From Phytophthora sp. 'mugwort' (taxonomy: Eukaryota > Oomycota > Peronosporomycetes > Peronosporales > Peronosporaceae), in assembly GCA_033558025.1 (NCBI GenBank), contig JAUCEF010000001.1, forward strand, positions 1 through 64,000: a stretch of DNA of 64,000 bases. The letters run 5' to 3'. The notes under the pieces were generated by a model that saw nothing but the letters and a program-made list of their open reading frames with translations, made no database searches and was not told where the DNA came from. This document shows positions 1-9,177 of the stretch, piece after piece. Numbering within the stretch: the stretch's first letter is position 1; every line of letters starts with the position of its first letter. Made by a program: the position numbers and the translations under genes.

Positions 1-836
1 CCTAAACCCTAAACCCTAAACCCTAAACCCTAAACCTAAACCCTAAACCCTAAACCCTAAACCCTAAACCCTAAACCCTAAACCCTAAACCCTAAACCCT
101 AAACCCTAAACCCTAAACCCTAAACCCTAAACCCTAAACCCTAAACCCTAAACCCTAAACCCTAAACCCTAAACCCTAAACCCTAAACCCTAAACCCTAA
201 ACCCTAAACCCTAAACCCTAAACCCTAAACCCTAAACCCTAAACCCTAAACCCTAAACCCTAAACCCTAAACCCTAAACCCTAAACCCTAAACCCTAAAC
301 CCTAAACCCTAAACCCTAAACCCTAAACCCTAAACCCTAAACCCTAAACCCTAAACCCTAAACCCTAAACCCTAAACCCTAAACCCTAAACCCTAAACCC
401 TAAACCCTAAACCCTAAACCCTAAACCCTAAACCCTAAACCCTAAACCCTAAACCCTAAACCCTAAACCCTAAACCCTAAACCCTAAACCCTAAACCCTA
501 AACCCTAAACCCTAAACCCTAAACCCTAAACCCTAAACCCTAAACCCTAAACCCTAAACCCTAAACCCTAAACCCTAAACCCTAAACCCTAAACCCTAAA
601 CCCTAAACCCTAAACCCTAAACCCTAAACCCTAAACCCTAAACCCTAAACCCTAAACCCTAAACCCTAAACCCTAAACCCTAAACCCTAAAACCTAAAAC
701 CTAAAACCCTAAACCCTAAACCCTAAACCCTAAACCCTAAACCCTAAACCCTAAACCCTAAACCCTAAACCCTAAACCCTAAACCCTAAACCCTAAACCC
801 TAAACCCTAAACCCTAAACCATAAACCCTAAACCCT
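1..836. repeat. Telomere, (CCCTAAA)n
   Basis: About 119 units of CCCTAAA, the C-rich strand of a TTTAGGG telomere, read from the chromosome tip inwards. The array is nearly pure. Variants are a 6-base unit (CCTAAA) near 33-38, a cluster of A-expanded units (CCCTAAAACCTAAAACCT and onward) near 684-712, and CCATAAA near 819-825. Purity at the tip with degenerate units inside is what telomerase-renewed ends look like. TTTAGGG is the known oomycete and plant repeat. The array ends in CCCTTTGA at 833-840, where the RT fragment starts. Confidence 0.98.
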
Positions 837-1585
837 TTGAGAGCCAGCTGACACCAGAGTTCCAAGAATCCCTCGTGTACTTCCGTCGATATATCGATGA
901 TGGATTGATCATCTGGCGCCCAAGAACGGAAGATCCTTTTGCACTCCAAAGGTTCTTCGCCAAGTTCACGCGTCTGTCAAGACTCAAGTTCACACACGAA
1001 CAGAGTCTGACCGAAGCGCCGTTTCTCGATCTCTGGATCATCAAGACCGAAAACAGACTTCGAACCAAGACGCACCAAAAAGCGCTAAATCTGTACCTCT
1101 ACCTTCCAGCTGCCAGCGCACATCCGCCTGGCGTGCTCAAAGGGTTGATCTACGGACTCGTGAAGAAGTACGCAATGCAGAACCCAGACGCGAACGACTT
1201 CAAGTCGGTCGTTAATCTGCTTCTGCAACGACTGCAAAGTCGTGGCTATCGAGCCACCAAACTGCTACCAATCTTCCGAGCTGCGCTGGAGGAAACAAGA
1301 GCACCAAGGCCGCGGACATCCAAGGTCTTCTTTAAAGTTCCCTACGATCCGAATGGACCGTCCGGCGCGGAACTGAAGAGACTCCTTGACGTCCAAGCAC
1401 TCGAAACCGAAACAAAGAAATTCGGGATCGACCAAGTCAGCCTATGCTATCTGAAGCCTCCGACTCTCAAGCGCAAGCTGTGCCCAACAAGACTACCACC
1501 CACATTCTCCCCGTCTCCTGCAGACCGCCTCGCACTTCGATCAAGAAAGCGAAAGCGATCGGTCTGTACAGAGGACGGGGGGTAA
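818..1585 (+). pseudogene. 5'-truncated Penelope-like reverse transcriptase fragment at telomere
   Basis: An open frame runs from inside the telomeric array (last in-frame stop at 815-817) to a TAA at 1583-1585 that is itself telomeric repeat. There is no start codon at the 5' end; the first ATG is at 1174. The piece begins just before the RT active site: YIDD lies about 20 codons into the element. It is followed by an FLDL motif and by LNLYLYLP and SAHPPGVLKG, which resemble the RT core end and thumb of Penelope-like elements (PLEs) from stramenopiles. The upstream RT motifs are absent, so it is 5' truncated. No GIY-YIG endonuclease is seen after the RT. The C-terminus is Pro/Arg/Lys-rich. 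The sense strand is the C-rich strand and the 3' end points inwards. PLE assignment is from motif memory; another RT clade is possible. Confidence 0.7.
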
Positions 1586-1601
1586 ACCCTAAACCCTTTG
1601 A
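1583..1601. repeat. Interstitial telomeric patch; right copy of a 19-bp direct repeat
   Basis: TAAACCCTAAACCCTTTGA at 1583-1601 is identical to 822-840 at the other border of the RT fragment. Fourteen of the bases are two telomere units; TTTGA is shared beyond the repeat. The patch supplies the stop codon of the RT frame. It may be a target-site duplication, a remnant of an older chromosome terminus, or a microhomology junction. Confidence 0.85.
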
Positions 1602-2458
1602 CACGGTGGCGCGTCACAACCAGCATCCGTAATGTTGAAGATTCTCAGCGGGAAAATTCAACACGGTTGAAGATTCGCACTGCGAAAATTCCCAGCTGGA
1701 TTCCTCTGGGTACACAATTGGATTCTCTGGGTGGACACATCTTTTTGCGTCAAATGAATCGTTTTATTGATAAAGTTGGGTTTTTGGAACTTGGATGCCA
1801 ACCCGACGTAGTTATAACTATATGTAAATTGCTGAAAATCGTTCGCAAAGCCCAAACGGAATATAGATTACTTTCCGAATATACTGTAACCAATCTGGAC
1901 GTCCGGACCTTCGTCGTCTTATCCGATTGGTGTGTATCATCGGTTAAAGACAAAATGGACGGGCAAATTAGGCCGAATAGTGCCTATTGTGCCTTTTTGG
2001 ACAATAAAAGCTTTCTTAAAACACTGGGCATTGAGTTTGCCCAAATCTGAAGACACATTGTGTAAGAGCACCAAAAACCACGTCTAGGGGAGGGAGCAAA
2101 AGACGAGGCGAGATCGGATCCTGGACTTACAGGGATAAAAACGTACGTGAAAAAGAAAAATTTTAGAACGCCGCAAAAATCATACATTTCGCAATAAGAT
2201 TTGGCAATCTTTCAATTAAACTCAACGTTGGTCTTGGACTAGACGTGGAGTTTGACGGGGAAGAAAAGTATCCGTACAAGCGGCGCTGGGTGTTTTAACC
2301 GGAGTTTTGCGCAAACTGGACTTCCTTAAACATGGCTTAAAGCTGCCATGTGTTTTAAACTCGTCTAGATCCTCGGGGGTTGCGCCTACGTAGGATTTGA
2401 CTTGACCACGTGAGAGAGCACCGAAAAATACCCATAGGACGACCGGATCCTGGGGCAA
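1602..2458. other. Subtelomeric DNA, unclassified
   Basis: One frame is open on + from 1598 to 2050 (150 codons, first ATG at 1755), but no family was recognised and codon content looks random. A near-repeat is visible at 1632-1692, where GTTGAAGATTC and GAAAATTC occur twice about 34 bp apart. GAGCACCRAAAAA followed by GGATCCTGG occurs near 2070-2125 and again near 2418-2453, which suggests an old direct duplication. Nothing else is supported. Confidence 0.4.
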
Positions 2459-2877
2459 TGTAATGGGGTATGTTCCTGATGGATGGCCCATGACCAGTTC
2501 GGGTTGGCACATAATATGGGACAGCCGCACACTATGTACGGATCGTATCTAAGAGAGAGAGTTATGTACGAATCAGACTTAGTCAAGGGACACCTTTAGG
2601 TAAAAATCGCACTTAGAAGGAGACATGACGTGAGACCCACCCATTGAGAAACCGGTGACTTAAGGGGTGCATTAATTAGGCAGTTTACAGTAAGTAGGAA
2701 CATATGAGCACGAATGTAAAGGCTCAGTAAAAATCTAACCTAGAAGTTCGCAAGTCGTGGCAACCCTGTCCCATGGATTATCGTAAAGCCAAGCCTTCCG
2801 GTGCGAAAATAAGCCAGAGACGCAGGAAATCTGTCTCGGTTAGAAGATACGCTTCCTTGCGTGTGACCCCCGTCACA
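2459..2877 (+). repeat. LTR of Gypsy-A (5' LTR, 419 bp)
   Basis: Starts TGTAATGGGGTATG and ends CCCCCGTCACA, the TG...CA form of an LTR. It is followed by a 2-base spacer and a primer binding site, which gives the + orientation. The inverse complement of a relative lies at 32298-32763: both share the stretch meaning 'ATGGGCCATCCATCAGGAAC' and the terminal GTGTGACCCCCGTCACA. A run of CCTAAGTGCGAATCGTACC-like units is preserved better in the 32-kb copy. Confidence 0.75.
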
Positions 2878-2879
2878 CC

Positions 2880-2896
2880 TGGTAGCACTTGTAGTC
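2880..2896 (+). other. Primer binding site of Gypsy-A
   Basis: TGGTAGCACTTGTAGTC sits 2 bases after the LTR end. The PBS of the unrelated-LTR element Gypsy-B (15858-15874, minus strand) is TGGTAGGACTTGTAGTC, identical at 16 of 17 positions and with the same 2-base spacer. It is complementary to the 3' end of a tRNA ending GACTACAAGTSCTACCA; that tRNA was not identified. It differs from the usual initiator-Met PBS (TGGTATCAGAGC). Confidence 0.7.
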
Positions 2897-2939
2897 AATC
2901 CCGCGACCGTCGCGGATTGATATAGAAATCAAGTTCTCT

Positions 2940-3720
2940 TTGGGTATGGAAGACTCAGGGAGTCGAATGCCGTCTCGCCAAGCCTTTCCTCAACTCTCGG
3001 ATGCGCACTGGTCTACCTTAGAGAAGATGGTTAGCTTTCTAGGCAAGCAGGCTTTCGCTGGATTTCCCCTCACGCTCTGCGGAAGAGCAGAGAACCCGCG
3101 TTGAGCGTTTTGACCAGTATGGGACCTCGCTCATCGCACACGTGAGCGCTGCAGCCCAAGAATCTGCACGCGCGACAGTACGGGCGGAAGCCCAGAGCGC
3201 AGCTCAATTTGTTGCGCGTGTGTCCGCTATCTTCTCTTCGCGTCAAGGGTCGGCGAAGGCGGTCAAGATGATGGTATTTGACTTCACGGTCGTTCGTGGA
3301 ACAGGAGTTCCGTAAGAATTTCCTGCTGACCAACGTGGCGTATCGCCATCGCTCCCTATTCTTTATGTCATTTGCTTGACATGGAACTGCAAAACCTTGA
3401 AGCGGTATGGCCGGAACTTTCCTCTCGATGGACACGAAGGTCACGGTGTTGATGGAAGGTGTCCGCACGGGTCCGGTGCGGACGGAGCTCTTTCGGCGTC
3501 AACTCTAGACTTTCTACGAGGCAGTACACCTCGCTCTGCTTAAAAACCATTGTGTGCGTTCTGCACAGGGGCATGCTGGTCGTTCGGACTCGTCTGAGAG
3601 TCCCACACCCATGGAGATCTCTTCGGCCGACTCCGCTCGACCTATTTCGAGGGAACCACGAGCGAGTGGTCGCTGCTTCGACCGCAACGAAGTGGGTCAC
3701 TTCCGCCGCAATTGCCTGAC
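2940..3720 (+). pseudogene. Gypsy-A gag remnant with broken zinc knuckle
   Basis: Degenerate gag of a Ty3/Gypsy element; the frame shifts several times. The best block is near 3440-3540, where a stretch reading 'VLMEGVRTGPVRTELF' matches the end of the retrotransposon gag domain and parallels 'VTVLMDGLRVGPARTQLF' in Gypsy-B. At 3674-3715 a CCHC knuckle is visible (CFDRNEVGHFRRNC) but its second Cys is Arg, so zinc binding would be lost. Gag packages the RNA; this copy cannot make a working protein. Confidence 0.65.
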
Positions 3721-3899
3721 AAACCCGTGGCGAGTCAACCGTGGCAAGGACACCTCGGCGTCGCTCAATGTATTTGAGTCCGACTTTTCTGAAAACGACG
3801 GCTCCCAGTAGTTGCGGGACACCCTGCTGGGGGACTCCACCTTTCCGGTCAATGGTGGCTTCGCCACCTCCCCGTCCGGTGGATCAAGTCCATGAAACA

Positions 3900-4275
3900 A
3901 CATTATTGTTTTTCTCGGTGGCCGCTGCGTGGTCTAATCTCGTGGTCGTCACCGCCAGCGTCAAAGGGTATGAAGATCCTATGACCATTCTGATCGATTC
4001 AGGAGCGTCCTACAATTTCACGACGATAACCACCATTGCTAGGAACAGTACACTATATGCTTAAGCTTTAGAAGACTCTAAGAGTAATCGTAATGTGTCT
4101 GTTTGCCTTGCGACTGGTTCGATTGTATCGACGCGGAAGGTTCTCCCCCCATTGACTGTCAAATTTGACGACTTTAACTCGGTCGAACCGTTCATTGTCC
4201 TCGACATGGATGATCGGTACGACCTGGTTCTCGGCATGCCCTGGCTTCTGAAGCATGAGCCGTGGATCGACTAGA
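3900..4275 (+). pseudogene. Gypsy-A aspartic protease remnant
   Basis: Retropepsin-type protease. The catalytic motif LIDSGAS is at about 3990-4010 and the second conserved block, LVLGMPWLLKHEPWID, at about 4226-4273, ending in TAG where the family has Trp. The frame is broken near 4065. The order LTR, PBS, gag, protease fits a + strand element. Confidence 0.7.
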
Positions 4276-4355
4276 GCAGTCGCACCATAGGTGCTAGCAC
4301 AAACCCCTCGTGGATCGAGCATTGGCGGGTCATGCCCCCTCTTCACAAAGCTCCC

Positions 4356-4548
4356 ACAACGCAACGCGTTCGAACTGGTTCAGCTCATTCAGATGAGGAA
4401 GATACTGACGAAGGACGTCGCGCAACACAAGGTGGTCGGCGGAGACTTCTACAACGCAATGCGTTTGAGCTGGCTCAGCTTACGCAGATAAGGAAGACGC
4501 TGACGACGGATATCGCGCAACCCAAAGTGGTCGAGCAGAGACTTCCAC
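4356..4548 (+). repeat. 96-bp tandem duplication in Gypsy-A protease-RT linker
   Basis: Two copies of a unit of about 96 bp, beginning ACAACGCAACGCG at 4356 and ACAACGCAATGCG at 4451, about 80% identical and 95/96 bp long. Translated, both give RNAFEL[AV]QL followed by a DVAQ/DIAQ block, so the unit was a 32-codon protein repeat. One copy has lost a base. The repeat sits between protease and RT, as do the repeats in Gypsy-B and Gypsy-F. Confidence 0.75.
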
Positions 4549-4734
4549 GAATGAAGGGATTCGCAGCGGGGCTGCACCCTTACCTGCTGGCCCAACGAGT
4601 GGAGTGTCCACCACTGTGGTCGTTGATACACCCACGCGAAACCGCAAAGCGAGTGTTGAGCTAACTCCCTTACCCGGGGTGTCGGAGCTCATGGAGCTCG
4701 AGGATCTTTCGTACGTCGAGTCCTCAAGTCATTG

Positions 4735-5065
4735 AAGGCGGGAGAAATTGAAGACATCGTCCTTCTCCGCCGAGAGCAGGACTCGATAGAACTTAATAGC
4801 TCGTCGGTCATGGACCCACACGTTCTAGAAGGGGAAAGGGCCTCGCAGAGACAACGGCGTTATGGCGCAGCGATTTTAAGGGATCCCTCGGATCCTTATT
4901 ACCCCCTGGTGAAGAAGTTATCGAATGTGGTCTCCGAAACCCGACGCTGAGGACGGGCGACAACCGTGCCCGATAGCTTTCTCCAAGGCAGAGTGTCATC
5001 GTGGGGACGAGGTGGACTCCAACGTGCCCCAGTGCGGATCAGGGAGAGGTGTCACTCCTACAAAT
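4735..5065 (+). pseudogene. Gypsy-A RT N-terminal remnant, truncated
   Basis: A 72-codon frame contains LRDPSDPYYPLVKKLSNVVS, the match of LKGPSDPYYPLMKEYQDVVS in Gypsy-F (about 62100-62180, minus strand). This is the segment just before the RT fingers. The rest of RT, RNase H and integrase are missing; homology ends near 5065. The downstream LTR was not found, so the element is 3' truncated, probably by deletion. Confidence 0.6.
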
Positions 5066-5700
5066 AAGCTTTCGACTCCCGCTTTTCTTATTAGTCGTTT
5101 ATTTCCCCTGTCAATCAAACAACTAAGAACAAGAACAACATTCGATTTGCTACTCGGTTATCAAACTTTACTTTTGTCCACTCTATCGCACCCTTCCGCC
5201 AAACAGCCCAAGACTACCCGGCCCCTTGGTAGGTGGGAGCACGCGACATTGGTGGAGAAGCAGGGTAGCTTCTTGCTGCGGAAGGAACGGTTCGGGATAA
5301 AAGTGAACCCTCTACGGTCGCATTGGAAGCGTCCGCGTGAAGGAGTGATTGATACGCTTTAGTGAAGTCCGCCTCGGCTGTTGTGTACGGTTCGAACATT
5401 GGTTGCTCGCAGATATAACCGTCCCCGATTTCTCGTCTTTATTTTTTCATTTTGGTTGGCGGACTCACTAGTTGTTTGGAGACACTGTTCCTGCTCGGAG
5501 AATCTGGTTCGATTGGATGCAAAGTTTTGTGATATCCCTAGCTGTTCATACACTGAAAAAAGTAACCCGGCTATGGGACGAAACGGTAAACGCGGAGTGG
5601 TTGATCAAGGGACCTGCGGAATTGTATCAGGCCGCATACCGTTCGGTTATAGGTGAAAACGGAGAAGGACAAGTGGTAATACTGGGAAAATGACTCGCGA
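5066..5700. other. Subtelomeric DNA, unclassified
   Basis: Short frames on both strands. A minus-strand frame at 5214-5399 carries a weak RNase H-like pattern (HADASNATVEGSL, then SRTVPSAARSYP). I could not confirm this. A + strand frame at 5472-5693 has no recognised family. Confidence 0.3.
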
Positions 5701-7300
5701 GGACAAGGCGAGGATAGGGAAGTGGATGTCGAATCTGGAGACGCCATCAGTGAGGCGTTCGGATCAAACGGATCAGGGGGTGAACTCCCGTAAGAGCAAT
5801 CACCTGAGGCTCACTCTCAAAATGAAACGGAGTACGAAGGGCCGCGGAGGCTAATCGTGCTCGCAAAGCGGGCGCCGCGAGCTCGCCGTTGACGAATCTG
5901 TCGCGTCCTGACTTGAAGACGACGGAAGGGATGAATACCGTGAATGCGATGTTGCAGAAGGTTGTGGCCCATCCGAGGGGAAGTGATCCAAGTCTGAGGT
6001 CGGTAACTTCGTCCAGCCAAGGACAGACCGCTGCGGGAACGCTACATGTAGGTAGTCAAAAGTCCCAAGGAACTATGGGGACATATGAATATGGGATCAG
6101 GACAAGGACGCCACGGAGATGGACTCGATACGTCAAGTGGAGTACCTGAAGGAATAGCTCCTACGAACACTGCCCCGTCCGGAAACGCTACGGGAGTGCT
6201 GCCCGACCATCGCAACGAAGTGTCGGGGGAAAGGATGCATCGAGACCGACCGAACTACGGCCAACCTCGAAAACATGAATTGGACGCTTATGGGATTACG
6301 GACGAAGGATCGGCTAGTCAACGACGTTCCCAACCGTCAGTGGGCTAGGTCAGTGGGGCTACGTCGGTGGGTATCAGTTGCCGGCATCCAGCCCCATGAC
6401 CCCCAGACGGCCTATGACCGCCATTGCATCATACGGAGGGTTCACGTTAGCGGACACGACGAATTGGCTCGGACTCAGTTCGCCTAGTGTGTTTTACCAG
6501 GCTGCGCCTGTGTAGCGAGAGGCTGCTACTAGCCTACCGTACGTTTCTGCGGGCTTTGGGACTCCGCCGACCTGGGCTGCGGCCGCGAGCGCAGCGGCTT
6601 CAACGCAGAGAACCCCGGCGAGCCAGTCAATGAGCATGGCTGATATGAAGCTCGAACACGTCCTGCCGCCTCCTGGCCCCTCGAATTATGGTGCACTCTC
6701 TTAAATCCCGCCAATCAGCAGTATCTACTTTACGGAGGCATGGCCTAGCACGTCAAGAACGCTGTGCGAATGATTCAATCGTTTTATTCGCATGGGGCAA
6801 TCGTTGACAAGGCGCGGTCATTCTGGGAAGCGCTCGAAAGGGCCACGTACGGTTTGCGAGACTCGCTCCGGCTGAGCGCGTTGCGGGAGTGTCTGAAGGG
6901 CCAGATTGGGGAAGATTGGTGGATGCACTCTCGAATTCAGGATTTTAAGACGTTCCGAACACGATTCCACAACCTGTTTTTGTGCCAAACGCCGTTGCAA
7001 ATGAGTGAACGCCTGAAGACTGCGCAACGTACCCTAAAATAATATATCGTCTGAGGTATGAGACATGAGCTCTGGTCTATGCGATGCTGCTCAATGTTAC
7101 GATCACCAGATGCGCCTCTCCGCGAGAGCTGTGCAGTTTGGGTTAAAGGTACACGTCATCTCGCCCCATGACGTGCGAGCCGAAGATGGCGGTCGACCTC
7201 AAGTCATCACCGCTATTCAACCGTATTCTCCTGTCCCACAGTGGGACCGTCAAGCGGCTTGGCCTGGTCCTATGCTGGTAACCAGATCGCACCGTCCAGT
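5700..7300 (+). pseudogene. Gag remnant of a second retroelement family (N-terminal and core part)
   Basis: A + strand coding remnant with several frameshifts. An N-terminal piece near 6637-6700 (MADMKLEHVLPPPGPSNYG) leads into a gag core at 6764-7042, with ARSFWEALERATYGL and GEDWWMHSRIQDFKTFRTRF. It continues in another frame at 7065-7110 (SGLCDAAQCYD). This matches a gag type I recall from oomycete retroelements. The C-terminal part of the same type is found at 37326-38045, so one family left two complementary pieces. No LTR was assigned. Confidence 0.5.
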
Positions 7301-7344
7301 CCGTGGGGTGGCTGGTATGCCTCCCAAATACCACTTATCGTGAC

Positions 7345-8365
7345 AACATGGCCACTCTGTAGTGTCGCGAGTCGTCCCGGTTGGGGGGGGGGGGCGACGT
7401 CGTAACGAGCTAGTGAGTATTAGCATAGACTACCACATAATTAACAAACCAACACAAAGATATGTGAAGACTTATTAGCTTGAGTTTAACCAAGCAAATT
7501 CACGACTGACCCTAATTCCTCGAAGGTCTCAGACATTTCCCATACGTCCTCGCACGCCATTCGATACTCGTCTTGTCTTTCCCCACCTCCTTGAACTTGC
7601 CTTCGGGTCGGTTCCACTCCGCCTTCCTAATGAGCGACTCTCCTTGACCCGTCCTCCTGTCATCCGTCCTTGTCCCACGGTCAGCAAGTGTTCCGTCGAT
7701 CAGTGAACACGGAATCAGGCCGGGTCGCGCATGTCTAAGCTCTCCAGTCGACTTGATTAGGCCAGTCTCACACTAGTCGGATCCGGGCCGCAGACTCGTC
7801 CTTGCGTCTGCAGCCCGGGTCGTGCAGGAGGTGACCGTGCAACGCACCTCCGGCCAGACGGCGTCCCTCGCCGTATCCGAGGCGGTAGCAACCGTGACCG
7901 ACAAATCCACTCGGGACAGTAGGTTTTATGAGGCATCCGTTCGACCGGTGTTTCTGCGAGAACTCGATGTCAGTGCACCAACGATTACGGTTTTCCGAAA
8001 AGTTCCAACTTGAGCGTTGATCATACGAGTAGCTTGTGACAGCGGGGTCGATGTGTAGAAGTTGCCCGCGCAAACCAATCGTTGTGACGGTGTCCTTGAA
8101 GTACATGATCGATATTCTTCATCACTGCTCTTGGCGCATTAGGCGATTCATCATAATTGGCCTTGCCGCAGTAAATGCCCAGCCCACAAGCACAACTCAA
8201 AATAGTTAGTGATATCCAGAAGATAGTATGTCGCATCCGGAATATATCGCGGATCCTCGAAAAAAAAACATAACACGGATTGGCCGTAACATCCAGTCCG
8301 TATCGTGATCAGTACGCGTTGTCCGCGCAGCATGTCAGGTAAAAAATTGTCCTCTAGTTTTTTGG
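7345..8365. other. Intergenic/subtelomeric, nothing recognised
   Basis: A run of 12 G at 7383-7394 is followed by CGACGTCGTAACGAGC, which could be a polypurine tract and the edge of a lost LTR. A minus-strand frame at 7768-8106 (112 codons) has no recognised family. The rest holds nothing I can support. Confidence 0.3.
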
Positions 8366-8367
8366 CT

Positions 8368-8682
8368 TCATTGACATAAACGGACCAATGGGGCTCCGTC
8401 GGTGCCGCATTGGTACCACACCTTCTTCAAACGAAATGCGCGCTCCCAGTCCATATAAGCGGAAATTTTTATTCTTCTGCGCTTGTATGACATACGTATT
8501 TTGAATGCGGGATCTTCACTGCCAGCTTGCTTCTCGTTGTCGTTGAAGTGTAGATTGTAAGGATGTGGTTTGCAATTACGACACATTTTACATCGGTTAC
8601 GTATGGGTAAAACCTTTGGTCCCGACACAATCGATATACGCACAGTCTGGTGCAGACGTAAAGTTTCTATCGTCCAAGGCAA
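8368..8682 (-). CDS. Hypothetical Cys-rich fragment
   Basis: A 104-codon frame with CKMCRNCKPH near its middle, a basic patch (SYKRRRIKISAY) and a late Cys pair. It lies downstream of the piggyBac remnant on the same strand and could be its cysteine-rich C-terminal tail; that is a guess from position and Cys content. It overlaps the tRNA-like sequence at its 5' end. No function is assigned. Confidence 0.2.
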   Translation of the reverse strand: MPWTIETLRLHQTVRISIVSGPKVLPIRNRCKMCRNCKPHPYNLHFNDNEKQAGSEDPAFKIRMSYKRRRIKISAYMDWERAFRLKKVWYQCGTDGAPLVRLCQ

Positions 8683-8702
8683 AGGTCACGGGTTTGAGTC
8701 CC
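8640..8702 (+). tRNA. tRNA-like sequence (pseudo-tRNA or SINE head)
   Basis: A B-box-like stretch GGGTTTGAGTCCC (8687-8699) follows a TGGTGCAGACG stretch, resembling an A box, about 45 bases upstream. The reverse strand of the B box translates as CRWDSNP, the usual false peptide of tRNA genes. The acceptor stem and anticodon arm do not fold cleanly, so it is probably a pseudogene or a tRNA-derived SINE. Confidence 0.35.
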
Positions 8703-8714
8703 ATCGACAACACA

Positions 8715-9175
8715 ATTTATTTTGCATATTTTGCATAAATCGCACATAAGGAGGCGCCGCGCGACACCACGACATCTTCCAAGGATCACGTATGTGAACT
8801 ACACTCATGGTACACGCAATCATTCTCATGATGACGAAACCAGAGAATGTCCCAGAGTCTCCAGCCAATCAGATAGTCAATGGAGTGTGACGTGTAGGTT
8901 TGCATGTGAGTAGAGGAATGGTTGGTCACCATGCGAGAATATCCAGCGTGGCACAAAGGACACACAAGAGCCTCCATGGCGGCTTAGATATAGCGCTAGC
9001 GAACTAAGGACCGCCCAAAAATGAATCACTTCCAAATTTCCTTCCTACTCGACAACTCCTTCTCCTTCTCCTCCGCCCCACATTATTACATAGATTGCGT
9101 GCTATATCTTGAAAGCGGTCCCGCCTCAAAACCCGCCTAAGCGTTCCCCTCGACAATGCGCCCTCAGCTTTGGTT
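8715..9175. other. Intergenic/subtelomeric, nothing recognised
   Basis: Only short overlapping frames. A pyrimidine-rich stretch (TCCTTCTCCTTCTCC) lies at about 9055-9072. Nothing else is supported. Confidence 0.3.
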
Positions 9176-9177
9176 AT

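Noticed and set aside
1598..2050. 150-codon plus-strand frame after the telomeric patch
   Set aside because: No early ATG, no family, and composition like random AT-rich DNA. Kept only as unclassified DNA.
7383..7410. 12-G run followed by CGACGTCGTAACGAGC as a polypurine tract plus LTR start
   Set aside because: The following 500 bp match no LTR in the window and no TG...CA end was found.
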